Assembly (NCBI GenBank): GCA_965232895.1
Contig: OZ247430.1
Coordinates: 3,348,001 to 3,412,000 of the forward strand
Source of the DNA: Bin87 sp965232895
GTDB taxonomy: Bacteria > Chloroflexota > Dehalococcoidia > Lucifugimonadales > UBA3495
Length of the DNA: 64,000 nt
Reading direction: 5' to 3'
Of the stretch, positions 43,374 to 51,580 are shown piece by piece. Below the pieces are notes generated by a model, which did no database searches, was not told the DNA's origin, and was given only the letters and a program-made list of their open reading frames with translations. Positions within the stretch are counted from its first letter, which is position 1. Every line of letters begins with the position of its first letter. The translations under genes and the position numbers were made by a program.

Positions 43374-44474
43374 CTAGAAATCGGGTTGGGGCGGGGCTCC
43401 CCAGCCCTGGGGGATGTTGAGCAGGTTTGGCTCCAGGTCCTCGACGGAAGTCTGGCCGCAGTAGGCCATGGCCCGGTCGATCTCTTCCCGGAGCAGTTCC
43501 AGGACGCCGTGGACGCCCTCGGCCCCGTTGATGGCCAGCCCCCAGAAGAGGGGACGCCCGATGCCAACGGCCTTGGCTCCCAGGGCCAGCGCCTTGACGA
43601 CGTCGCTGCCGCGGCGGACGCCGGAGTCGACGTAGACTTCGCAATTGCCCTTGACCGCATCCACGACCTCGGGCAGCATCTCGATTGCGCCCATGGTCAT
43701 GTCCAGCTGCCGTCCGCCGTGGGTCGATACCAGGACGCCATCAACGCCGCTCTCGGCGGCGACGTGGGCGTCCTCGGCAGTCCGGATGCCCTTGAGCACC
43801 AGGGGGAGACCGGTGAGACCGCGCAGCCATTCCAGTTCGTGCCAGGTGAGGGGAACGGTCCGGTTGACGTTCCAGCCGACGGACTCGTCGGTGCCGCGCA
43901 GCACGTTCTCCGGCTTGTTGACGCCCCGGAAGTTGCCCTGCTCGAAGTTCCGGTTGTACCGGTTGCGCAGGTCACGCTCCTTGGGGCTGGGCGTGGGGGT
44001 GTCCACCGTCAGGGTGATGGCCTTGAACCCGGCCTCTTCGGCGCGGCGAACCAGCATTTCGGTGAGGTCGTAACCCCGGTGGTAGAGCTGAAAGAAGAGG
44101 GGGCTGGTGGCTTCCTCGGCGACCTCTTCCATGCTGCAGTTGGAACCGGTGCTGAGCATCATCAGGGTGTTGGACATGCTTGCCCCGCGGGCGGTGGCTA
44201 CCTCTCCCTCGGGATGAGCCCGGTGATGGGAACCTGCGGGGCACACGAACACCGGCATGCTGAGTTCGTTGCCCAGCATGGTGGTCGACAGGTCCCGCTC
44301 CCCGATGTCGCGGAGGAACCTGGGCCGCAACGTCAGTTCCTCGAAGGCGGTGCGGTTGCGCCGCGTGGTGAACATGTCCATAGCCCCGGCGTCGATGGTG
44401 TCCCAATCGTCGTGGGGCAGGACCAGCCTGGCGCGTTCCTCGTAGTCGTAGAGGTTGATGGGGTCGAGTCGCAT
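43374..44474 (-). CDS. FMN-dependent alpha-hydroxy-acid oxidase/dehydrogenase
   Basis: The 366-residue TIM-barrel flavoprotein is of the glycolate/lactate oxidase family and oxidises an alpha-hydroxy acid to a 2-oxo acid. FMN- and substrate-site features are MPVFVCPAGSHHRAHPEGEV, MLSTGSNCSMEEV, FFQLYHRGYD, ITLTVDTPT, LVLKGIRTAED and the catalytic block GVLVSTHGGRQLD (active-site His and Arg; usually SNHGGRQ), then VYVDSGVRRGSDVVKALALG and GIGRPL. GGGAGG precedes the ATG. The Thr in STHGG in place of Asn is a minor family variant. It stands alone between a dead IS3 fragment and a broken exporter gene. The substrate is unknown. Confidence 0.92.
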   Translation of the reverse strand: MRLDPINLYDYEERARLVLPHDDWDTIDAGAMDMFTTRRNRTAFEELTLRPRFLRDIGERDLSTTMLGNELSMPVFVCPAGSHHRAHPEGEVATARGASMSNTLMMLSTGSNCSMEEVAEEATSPLFFQLYHRGYDLTEMLVRRAEEAGFKAITLTVDTPTPSPKERDLRNRYNRNFEQGNFRGVNKPENVLRGTDESVGWNVNRTVPLTWHELEWLRGLTGLPLVLKGIRTAEDAHVAAESGVDGVLVSTHGGRQLDMTMGAIEMLPEVVDAVKGNCEVYVDSGVRRGSDVVKALALGAKAVGIGRPLFWGLAINGAEGVHGVLELLREEIDRAMAYCGQTSVEDLEPNLLNIPQGWGAPPQPDF

Positions 44475-44700
44475 CTGGACCTCCCTTTGGAGACGTATCC
44501 TACCCGCCGCTCCCCGCCCGTCATGAGAGTATGGGCAGCGTTCTCAATGGGTAGAGTAGAGTTGACGGCGCCCACACTTTACGGCCTGCAGCAGTCGCGG
44601 GCAAGTCCTACACAAATGGCGAGAGCATTTCAGTCGGGGCGGTGAAGGATGGCCTGACTTCGTTGCTGTGATTCGGGATTACAAAACTTCGAGCTTCCCG

Positions 44701-45936
44701 TCAGTCCAGCTGCCGAACCCGACCGAGCACGACGCAGCAAACCAGCGCCAATGCCAGCCCCAGGACACCGATGATGGCCATGGCCGTTGACGGCGACGTG
44801 AGGTCTGAGAGCAGACCGACGCCCAGGCTGGCCACCACCAGAAACCCCCGGTCGATACTCTACAGGCTGGTGAGCCGGCCCCGAAGGCTGTCCGGCGCCA
44901 GCGTCTGTATCAACGTGCCGCGAGTGGTGCGGAACAGGGACTGGCTTGACGCCATGGCGGCGATGACCACGAAGGCCAGCGCCATCCACTTGGAGAACGC
45001 GAAGAGGATCAGCATCACTGAGCTGGCGATGGCGGCGCCCAGCACCACCCTGCCCTTGGGGAAGACGAACCCGAAGGACGCCACGAACAGCGCGGCAAGC
45101 AGTCCGCCGACTCCGGTTATCGAAAGCAGGTATCCGCCCACGTCGGCGTCGCGCTGCAACACCTCGGTGGTGAACACCGGGAACAGGAACCAGGCCGGAT
45201 GGAGGATGATGTTGGGGATAACCGACAGCGCCATCAACTGGAAGAAGGCCCGCTCACCGCTCCAAACGTAGCGCAGACCTTCCACCATGTTGGCCAGCGC
45301 CGAACCGCGCTGACGAGCATTGCCGGGCCGATGAAAAGGGGTGCGCAGCGGAAAGATCATCGCCACGTTTGCCACGTACAGCGCGGATTCGATGACGAAA
45401 TTCCAGAAGAACCCCAACGTGAAAATGAGTATCCCGCCGACAAACGGCCCGACAATGCGGGTACCGGTGATGGTCAGGACGTTGGCCGCCATGGCGTTGC
45501 CGAGCATCTCCCGAGGCACCGTGCCGGCGATGAGGGACTGGCGCATGGGCTGGGTCATGGAACGGCAGGCGCCGGCCAGGATCACGTACAGGTAGGCGTG
45601 CCATACGGCCACCCGCCCGGACAGCACCAGCAGCGCGAAGCACAAAGCCAGAGCGGCCATCGTCAATTGCAGCGCGATGATCAGTTTGCGGCGATCGAAG
45701 CGGTCGCTGAGGACACCGCCCCAGGGTCCAACCACCAGGCCGGGCAGGGTGTTAATCCCACCCACGGTCACCACCAGCAGTCCGGCGACGGTGGACCCCT
45801 CGGAAAGTTCCCGCACCAACCAGCCGACGCTCAGGAGTTGGATCCACTGGGCGTTGTTGGCGAAGAAATTGCCGCACCACAACAGCCGGTAGTTGCGGTA
45901 CGCCAGCCAGGCGTCCAGCGTGTGCAGTCGGGGCAT
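44701..45936 (-). pseudogene. MFS exporter interrupted by an in-frame TAG
   Basis: This is a major-facilitator exporter of the MFS_3 (enterobactin/macrolide exporter) type with a hydrophobic 11-12-helix pattern, the loop motif GVLSDRFDRRKLIIA and the late cytoplasmic motif DSLRGRLTSL. A TAG at 44860-44862 follows that motif, and in the same frame 52 more codons finish the expected last two helices (FLVVASLGVGLLSDL, AMAIIGVLGLALALVCCVVL) to TGA at 44701. In the paralogue at 53238 the same motif reads FQGRVMSVWYVSAA, so the stop falls on its Trp codon: TGG to TAG is a single change. The start at 45936 (MPRLHTLDAW) matches the paralogue best; a longer start at 45990 is possible. Confidence 0.85.
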
Positions 45937-46221
45937 TGATCCGATTCGGAAGATCTTTCCTCCAGGAACGTCAAACCAAGCGGTGGACATCGTTTCGGGG
46001 AGTTCGTGAACGGGCCATTCTGGAATCCGTAATTTCCCCTGTCAATGCTGGGATACCGACACTATTTGAAACATGGGGTGCTGAATTTTGTCCCGTACTC
46101 GGGCTGACGGCGACAGCACAACGTTCGGAACCGGTTCCGGCTCCGTCCGGCGTCACGCCCGATATACAATGCAATGCCTGACTGATTGCGCTGGAACCCC
46201 CGGCGCCCACTGGAGGTAAAC

Positions 46222-47256
46222 ATGCCCGCTGAGAAAGGCATCATCCAAACGGTATTGGGAAACGGATCCGAGGGTTGGGAGGGCGACGGCGGCCCGGCGA
46301 CAGCCGCCGCGTGCCAAACGCCCTACGCCTGCGAATTCGATCCCCAGGGCAACATGGTCGTGTGCATGGGCCGCCACCACCGAATACGCCGCATGGATGC
46401 GCGAACCGGCGCCGTCGCGCTCATTTGCGGCGCCGGCGAACCGGGGTATGCCGGCGACGGCGGGCCCGCTGTCGATGCGGTCATCAACCAGCCATACGGG
46501 TTGGCAATCGACGCCAACGGAGACATCTACTTCGCCCAGCGATTTGACCCGGCGGTGCGCAGGATCGACGGGCGCACCGGCATGGTCTCCACCGTCGCCG
46601 GCACCGGCGAATTCGGGTACAGCGGCGACGGCGGGCCCGGCAACGAGGCCATGCTGCGTGAACCCAACGATCTGTGCCTGGACCGTCGGGGCGGCCTGTT
46701 GATCGCCGACGTGCAGGACCAGCGCATCCGACGGGTGGATCTGGCGACGGGGATCATCGGCACCTTCGCCGGAACGGGCGAGAAATCCCGCGCCGGCGAA
46801 GGCAGGGCAGCCACCGAGGCGAGCCTGATGGGTCCTCGGGCGGTGTGTGCGGACAGCCAGGGCAATGTCTACGTGTGCGAGCGGGAGGGAAACGGTGTCC
46901 GCAGGATATCGCCGGACGGTGTCTTGACCACCATCGCCGGAGCCGAAGGGGTCTATGGCTATGCGGGGGACGGCGGCCCGGCCCTGGCAGCCACGTGGGG
47001 TTCGCCCAAGGCCATGCGCTGCGACCTGAATGACAACATCATCGTGCTCGACTCCGACAACAGCGCCGTGAGGCGTATCGATGCTGTCACCGGCATGGTA
47101 GCCACCATCGCCGGTGGGCGCGAGGGCGGTGGAGGCGATGGCGGGCCTGCCGTCGAGGCCGGGCTGTTTCACCCGCACGGCTGCGGCATTGATGCCGAGG
47201 GCGACCTCTTCATCGCCGACACCCACAACCACCGGGTCCGCGTGGTCGGCCTGTGA
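46222..47256 (+). CDS. NHL-repeat beta-propeller protein
   Basis: The 344-residue protein is made of six NHL-type blades, each with a GYAGDGGPA-like signature (G-x-x-G-D-G-G-P-A) followed by P-x-x-L/V-x-x-D-x-x-G-N/D-x-x-x-A-D and R-R-I/V-D: for example GYAGDGGPAVDAVINQPYG, GYSGDGGPGNEAMLREPND and GVYGYAGDGGPALAATWGSP. TGGAGGTAA lies just before the ATG. There is no signal peptide, although close relatives are often secreted. NHL propellers bind proteins, RNA or small ligands, or act as lyases; no catalytic residues can be assigned. The next gene, an LLM oxidoreductase, follows on the same strand 79 bases later. Confidence 0.85.
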   Translation: MPAEKGIIQTVLGNGSEGWEGDGGPATAAACQTPYACEFDPQGNMVVCMGRHHRIRRMDARTGAVALICGAGEPGYAGDGGPAVDAVINQPYGLAIDANGDIYFAQRFDPAVRRIDGRTGMVSTVAGTGEFGYSGDGGPGNEAMLREPNDLCLDRRGGLLIADVQDQRIRRVDLATGIIGTFAGTGEKSRAGEGRAATEASLMGPRAVCADSQGNVYVCEREGNGVRRISPDGVLTTIAGAEGVYGYAGDGGPALAATWGSPKAMRCDLNDNIIVLDSDNSAVRRIDAVTGMVATIAGGREGGGGDGGPAVEAGLFHPHGCGIDAEGDLFIADTHNHRVRVVGL

Positions 47257-47335
47257 GCAACTTCAGCCGGACAACAAAATTGCGCGAATTGTCGTGAGCG
47301 TATCCCAACGAGCGTATCCCAACGAAGGAGAGATC

Positions 47336-48400
47336 ATGCCCCCACTGGAAACCGGCATCCAATTTCACCTGCCCACCTACGCTCACGTTCCGCTGCCCCA
47401 CCTGGTGGACCTGGCCGCCCAGGCTGAGGCCAAAGGCGTTGCCCAGATGTGGGTCACCGATAACCTGAGAAGCCGCCAGTCCTTTGTGGCTCTGGCCGCC
47501 ATGGCCTGCCGGCTTGACATGAAGCTGGGCACGGCGGTCACCGTCCAGTACTTCCGCAACCCGGTTGACCTGGCGGACTCGATTGCCACCCTCAGCGAGT
47601 TGATGGACGGACGGGAATTGAGCATCGGCTTGGGCCGGGGCAACCCCCGAACGCCATCACTGATCCGCACGCCGCGTCCGGTCAGCGTGCTGCGGGAAAC
47701 TGCCCAGAGTGTGCGCCGCCTCCTGGACGGCGAGGAGGTCTGCTTCGCAGACTACCCGAACCTCCTGGACTACTACCACTTCAATCCCTCGGCCGGCTTC
47801 CAGCTGAATTTTCGGCCCGCGTCGCCGGTGCGGCTCTACTGCGGCAGCAACGGGCCGTTGGGCATGGCCGTCGGCGGCGAAACCATGGACGGACTGATCT
47901 TCGGCGGCCACTACATGGCGGCCCTGCGCACCGGCAGAGTTCCGGAACTGCTGGATGCCTTCGATACCGCGTTGCCACCGGAACGACAGGGCGAACCGGC
48001 CCCCAAAGTGGCGGAGATCAAGATATCGCTGTCTCGAAACGCATCGGCGGCTCGGGAGTTCGTCAAGGAAAGCTCGGGTCACCGGGTTCTGAATATGTAC
48101 CGCCAGGGCTATACCACCGAGGACATCGAACGCCTGGGCGTGGCCCTACGGGACGTGGAGCGCCTGGACCGCGCGGATCGGAACGGCGCAACCGAGCAGG
48201 AGTTCGACGACCTGGTCACCGACTCCATGATCGACGCCATCTTCATCGCTGGCACGCCCGGCGACTGCATCGAGAGGATGCTGGAGGTTAGAGACACGGC
48301 GCGTGAGCAGGGCTTCGGACAGCTGTTATTCTCGGAGCTTGGTCCCGATGTGGACGAAGCCCTGAGCCTATTGTGCGACGAAGTGATACCGGCGCTGTGA
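47336..48400 (+). CDS. LLM-class flavin-dependent oxidoreductase (1)
   Basis: The 354-residue TIM-barrel protein is of the bacterial luciferase-like family, which includes F420-dependent reductases and FMNH2 monooxygenases. Features are a VDLAAQAEAKGVAQMWVTDN first helix-strand unit, AAMACRLDMKLGTAVTVQYF, the cofactor-proximal RELSIGLGRGNPRTPS and a C-terminal IFIAGTPGDCIERMLEV. ATG 47336 was chosen for the AAGGAGAG before it. Whether it uses F420 or FMN is not decidable from sequence. Two relatives lie at 48775 and 55837. Confidence 0.87.
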   Translation: MPPLETGIQFHLPTYAHVPLPHLVDLAAQAEAKGVAQMWVTDNLRSRQSFVALAAMACRLDMKLGTAVTVQYFRNPVDLADSIATLSELMDGRELSIGLGRGNPRTPSLIRTPRPVSVLRETAQSVRRLLDGEEVCFADYPNLLDYYHFNPSAGFQLNFRPASPVRLYCGSNGPLGMAVGGETMDGLIFGGHYMAALRTGRVPELLDAFDTALPPERQGEPAPKVAEIKISLSRNASAAREFVKESSGHRVLNMYRQGYTTEDIERLGVALRDVERLDRADRNGATEQEFDDLVTDSMIDAIFIAGTPGDCIERMLEVRDTAREQGFGQLLFSELGPDVDEALSLLCDEVIPAL

Positions 48401-48520
48401 TCGGCGCAGCGGATCTCATTTGGGAGACGGTCAGCTCACTTCGGAGATAGCAACGTCGGTGAGGCCGCACGGGTGACGGGCCCCCGTTAGGTGCTCAAGC
48501 GCGCCCAGTTATTGCCGAGT

Positions 48521-48613
48521 TGTCATTGCAAGCGAAGCGTGGCAACCTCGTTGCTGGTGTGGGGGTCGCCGTGGCAACGAGATACCCGCGTGGCTGCGCT
48601 TCTCGCGATGACA
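48521..48613. repeat. Pair of REP-like palindromes in head-to-head orientation
   Basis: TGTCATTGCAAGCGAAGCGT (from 48521) and TGGCTGCGCTTCTCGCGATG (to about 48610) are inverted copies of the same family as 26259, separated by ~27 bp. The remainder of the 374-bp gap (48401-48774) contains no recognisable gene. Confidence 0.65.
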
Positions 48614-48774
48614 TACCGAGCACGCGTAGGCATCCGACGACAGCCCGGCGTTTGACAGGTGAAAAGGCCCACTTTAAAGTTGCAGCGGCGACTTGAGCCC
48701 GGCCTCGCGCGCTTCGCGGTGACAAGGGAGCCAACCAGTCGCGACAAGAACGCATTACATGAAGGAACCTGTTG

Positions 48775-49896
48775 ATGGCATTGCAGTTTGGCGTATTCGA
48801 CCACATTGAACCGATTCCCGGCGTGCAGCTGGACCAGATTTACCGGGAACGACTGGACCAACTGGAAGCGCTGGAGTCCGCCGGGTTTTACTCCTACCAC
48901 CTGGCGGAGCATCACACGCCCGCGGTACACAGCCTTGCACCGTCCCAGAACGTGTTCCTGGCGGCCGCGGCCGAGCGGACGAGCGCCATGCGGTTGGGCC
49001 CGTGCGTCTATGTGCTGCCGTTGCACCACCCGGTGCGTCTTATCGAGGAAATCTGCATGTTGGACAACCTCAGCGGCGGGCGGATGGACATCGGAGTGGG
49101 CCGCGGCGGGGTGATCGAAGCCTACTTCTGGGGTCAGGACTCGGACGTGGAGATCAACTACGCCCGCTACCTTGAAACGCTGGACGTGGTCCGCGAGGGA
49201 CTGAGCAACGACTCCCTGACCTATCAGGGCGAGTTCTACAACTTTGACGACCTGCCCATGCGACTGCGACCGAAGCAGGACCCACACCCACCCCTGTGGT
49301 ACATGCGCAACGTGGAGACCGCGGCCATGAACGGGATGCACACCATCATTGTGGGCAACCTGGATTCCTTCGGCGCCAACGTGGAACGCTATTTCGAACT
49401 TTGGGACGAGCACCAGGGGCCGGGAGCCCTGAACGCCCAGGGCGAAGCTCCCAAGATCGGGTTGGTCAACCACCTGTATCTGGCGGAGACCGACGCGGAA
49501 GCCGCGACCATCGCCCAGCCGGCCTGGGACCAGTACAAGTGGAACCTGGCCGCGCCGCGCCGCCTGGAGGCCGAGAGGCGGGGTCTCACGCAGTTCCTCG
49601 GGAGCGAGGCCAATCCCAGGCCGTCCAACCTGCCGTCCCGGGAAGTACAGGCAAGTCGGAGCGCCGGGGCGCGCCGGTCCGGCTCTGCCGGGCTTGAGGA
49701 GCACGCTGCGCCGGGCGGCGGCGGGTTCAATGTGGTCGCCGGTTCCCCCGACTCCATACGGGACTACATGGACGCGTATCTCGAAACCGGGGCCAACTAC
49801 TTCGTGGCCGCCTTCCAGTGGGGCCACCTGTCCCACGATGAAACCATGCGCTCATTGGACCTGTTCGCGTCTGAAGTCATGCCCCACTATGTCTAA
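48775..49896 (+). CDS. LLM-class flavin-dependent oxidoreductase (2)
   Basis: The 373-residue luciferase-like protein has SAGFYSYHLAEHHTPAVHSL (the EHH motif common in the FMN-dependent LLM subgroup), RLGPCVYVLPLHHPVRLIEE, LDNLSGGRMDIGVGRGG and FNVVAGSPDSIRDYMDAYLE. An Arg/Ala/Ser-rich insert around residues 300-325 (SREVQASRSAGARRSGSAGL) is absent from the other two and looks disordered. GAAGGA precedes the ATG at 48775. It could oxidise a range of small organics; the substrate is unknown. An IS701-type element follows. Confidence 0.88.
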   Translation: MALQFGVFDHIEPIPGVQLDQIYRERLDQLEALESAGFYSYHLAEHHTPAVHSLAPSQNVFLAAAAERTSAMRLGPCVYVLPLHHPVRLIEEICMLDNLSGGRMDIGVGRGGVIEAYFWGQDSDVEINYARYLETLDVVREGLSNDSLTYQGEFYNFDDLPMRLRPKQDPHPPLWYMRNVETAAMNGMHTIIVGNLDSFGANVERYFELWDEHQGPGALNAQGEAPKIGLVNHLYLAETDAEAATIAQPAWDQYKWNLAAPRRLEAERRGLTQFLGSEANPRPSNLPSREVQASRSAGARRSGSAGLEEHAAPGGGGFNVVAGSPDSIRDYMDAYLETGANYFVAAFQWGHLSHDETMRSLDLFASEVMPHYV

Positions 49897-49904
49897 CCGG
49901 GTGT

Positions 49905-50010
49905 CAAAAACTCCATCTCCCCTTGGCGGGAGATGGTTATGGCGAGGGGCAACTGGTTCGCAATGTCGTCCCTCGCCCGAAATTCACGGCCGACTTCTTG
50001 AACACCCTCC
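49905..50010. repeat. Intergenic repeat, family C (copy 1)
   Basis: On the minus strand this reads GGTGTTCAAGAAGTCGGCCG, then TGAATTTCGGGCGAGGG, and ends in a palindrome CATCTCCC ... GGGAGATG. A diverged relative (GATGTTCCGAAAGCCGACCG, TGAGTTTCCGGCAAGGG, CCCCTTCCGCCGAGGGG) lies at about 52895-52998. It carries no coding capacity. Confidence 0.5.
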
Positions 50011-50028
50011 TGGTATTACAACGACAGA

Positions 50029-50211
50029 TTAGGGAGGGACGCCGGTGGGTGCATTGCGGATGGCGCGGCGTTTCTGATGGGACTGTCTGGCCCGCTCGTT
50101 GCGCTGCTGGACGCCGTCCAGCCATAGCAGCAGTTCGTGGGGCCCCCACTGCTGCCGAGGCAGCATCTCACGCACCACTCGGTACACCTGCGGCCTGGTG
50201 ATCAGGGGCAT
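50029..50211 (-). CDS. Out-of-frame C-terminal part of the IS701 transposase
   Basis: The segment MPLITRPQVYRVVREMLPRQ with WGPHELLLWLDGVQQRNERA and RQSHQKRRAI is the normal IS701-type transposase tail (T-x-x-x-V-R-x-L-L ... W-x-x-x-R-N-x-A-x-x-S-H-x-R-R). It lies +1 relative to the main frame and begins just after the G6A5 run. It is not a separate gene: removing one base from the run would fuse it to the main frame. It may be a frameshift, a homopolymer error or a slippage site. Confidence 0.7.
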   Translation of the reverse strand: MPLITRPQVYRVVREMLPRQQWGPHELLLWLDGVQQRNERARQSHQKRRAIRNAPTGVPP

Positions 50212-51415
50212 CTTTTTCCCCCCAATCCTGCTGCAAAGTCAGCAGAAATGCCCCCGCCAGCAGACACATGGTGATGTGATGATGCCATCCGGCCCAGGTG
50301 CGGGTCTCGTACTCGTCCAGCCCCATGTCGCTCTTGTCGGTCTCGAATTCCGTTTCGATGCGCCACCTGGAGCCGCCCACATAAGCCAGGGTTTCCAGCG
50401 GGGTGTCCTCAGGGGCGTTGGACAGGTAGTAGCGGGGCTCGCTGCCGTCCCGGTTCCGGCGAAAGACTGCCCAATGGATCTCGCTGGGCTTGCGCCTGGC
50501 GGTGGGCCGCACCCGCTGGGCGCTGAACTGGTAAACCCGCGGTCCCTGGCTTCCCTGCGCTACCGTGATCCCCTGCCACGCTTCCTCTGGGATATCAGCC
50601 GCCCGCTCCCCCATGGTCTGCTTTTGCCCGCTCCGCAGCCTGGGCTTGCGGGGACGCCCAGTGCCCTGGTAGGCCGGACTGGTCCACTCCGGCTCCTCAG
50701 GCCACACCGTGAAGCCTGCCGGAACGTCCAGGACGTAACGCATCCCCAGGGCGGACAGTCCTTCCCGGAAGGACGGCGACATCCCAAAAGCGTCATCCCC
50801 AGCCACCCATCCGGCCCGCAGATGTCCCCGCACCAGGGCCTGCTCCACCATCTCCAGGGCCAACTCCGTCTTCGACCGGTAGGCGCGTCGCTCCTCCGGC
50901 ACCCCCGCCACCAGGCAACGGGCATCGTCCGAGGTCCAAACCTCCGGCAGGTACAGCCGCTTGTCCACCAGCGCCCGACCCAGTGGACTGACATAGGCCA
51001 GAAACATCCCAGCCTGGCAGTTGGCCACCTTCCCCAGTCTCCCGCAGTACTGCCTCGCCACCCCCACCGACTTCACCCCCTGCTTGGGAAAGTCGCTGCC
51101 GTCCACCACCCACACCGCCTCCGGATGCTCCAGATCCGGATGCCCCAGCCGGGACCCCAGGTACTCCTGCAGCCGGCCCAGCACCACGTCGTCGTCCCAG
51201 GGAGCATCGGTGAGGAAACGCTGCATCCCTCGGGCCGATACGCCCACCGACTCGGAAAGGTTCTCGGCGTTGCGCCGGTCCTGAGACTGCACCAACACGG
51301 CCCGGAGGTAGTCGCCGCTGCGCTCCCGCGACTCCCGGCGGCCAAACAGCGGACTGAAGTAAGCGTGAAAATCCTGAAAGGCCTCGTACACCCGCTCGAA
51401 AGCCGCCGCATCCAT
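50168..51415 (-). CDS. IS701-family DDE transposase, main frame
   Basis: The 415-residue frame of an IS701-type (DDE_5) transposase has the first catalytic Asp in AVWVVDGSDFPKQG, GRLGKVANCQAGMFLAYVSP and the second Asp in VRAGW-type segment GHLRAGWVAGDDAFGMSP. The Glu region is RWRIETEFETDKSDMGLDEY followed by ETRTWAGWHHHITMC. After LLTLQQDWGEK the frame departs from family sequence and ends DAPDHQAAGVPSGA. The expected C-terminus continues in another frame (50029-50211). The change falls at a run of six G and five A (coding strand, 50213-50223). All catalytic residues are before the change, so partial activity is possible. Confidence 0.88.
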   Translation of the reverse strand: MDAAAFERVYEAFQDFHAYFSPLFGRRESRERSGDYLRAVLVQSQDRRNAENLSESVGVSARGMQRFLTDAPWDDDVVLGRLQEYLGSRLGHPDLEHPEAVWVVDGSDFPKQGVKSVGVARQYCGRLGKVANCQAGMFLAYVSPLGRALVDKRLYLPEVWTSDDARCLVAGVPEERRAYRSKTELALEMVEQALVRGHLRAGWVAGDDAFGMSPSFREGLSALGMRYVLDVPAGFTVWPEEPEWTSPAYQGTGRPRKPRLRSGQKQTMGERAADIPEEAWQGITVAQGSQGPRVYQFSAQRVRPTARRKPSEIHWAVFRRNRDGSEPRYYLSNAPEDTPLETLAYVGGSRWRIETEFETDKSDMGLDEYETRTWAGWHHHITMCLLAGAFLLTLQQDWGEKDAPDHQAAGVPSGA

Positions 51416-51486
51416 CGCCCTGCCCCACCTCCCGTGGCCTTCGCTAACTCACCATTCATCCTACCATGCCAACTGTCGTTGTAATA

Positions 51487-51525
51487 CTGGGACGCCGACG
51501 TTCTGTCCAACTGAGCTACCAGGGC
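51487..51525 (-). tRNA. 5' half of a tRNA gene (fragment)
   Basis: On the minus strand, GCCCTGGTAGCTCAGTTGGA followed by CAGAACGTCGGCGTCC has a 7-nt acceptor strand, TA at positions 8-9, a D-arm with GCTC and AGTTGG, and the 5' strand of the anticodon stem. It stops in the anticodon loop, where the IS701 target duplication begins. No T-arm or 3' acceptor strand lies on the other side of the insertion. The isotype is uncertain; the loop resembles Arg (CCT)-type genes. It is non-functional as it stands. Confidence 0.6.
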
Positions 51526-51580
51526 AGGTACATGTCGGGGTTTAGTGTAGCGCGAGGCTGTCCCCGCAGTGCAAAGCCGG

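Larger units (their letters stand above)
50014..51486 (-). mobile_element. IS701-family insertion sequence, 1473 bp with exact ends
   Basis: Perfect 14-bp terminal inverted repeats (TATTACAACGACAG at 50014-50027 and CTGTCGTTGTAATA at 51473-51486) bound the element. It is flanked by a 4-bp direct repeat CTGG (50010-50013 and 51487-51490), the target-duplication length typical of IS701. It encodes one transposase that changes frame near its 3' end. The intact duplication shows simple insertion with no later rearrangement at the ends. Confidence 0.9.

Noticed and set aside
50213..50223. Programmed -1 ribosomal frameshift in the IS701 transposase
   Set aside because: The downstream frame requires a +1 (or -2) shift, not the -1 shift typical of A-run sites in IS elements; slippage or error remains possible.
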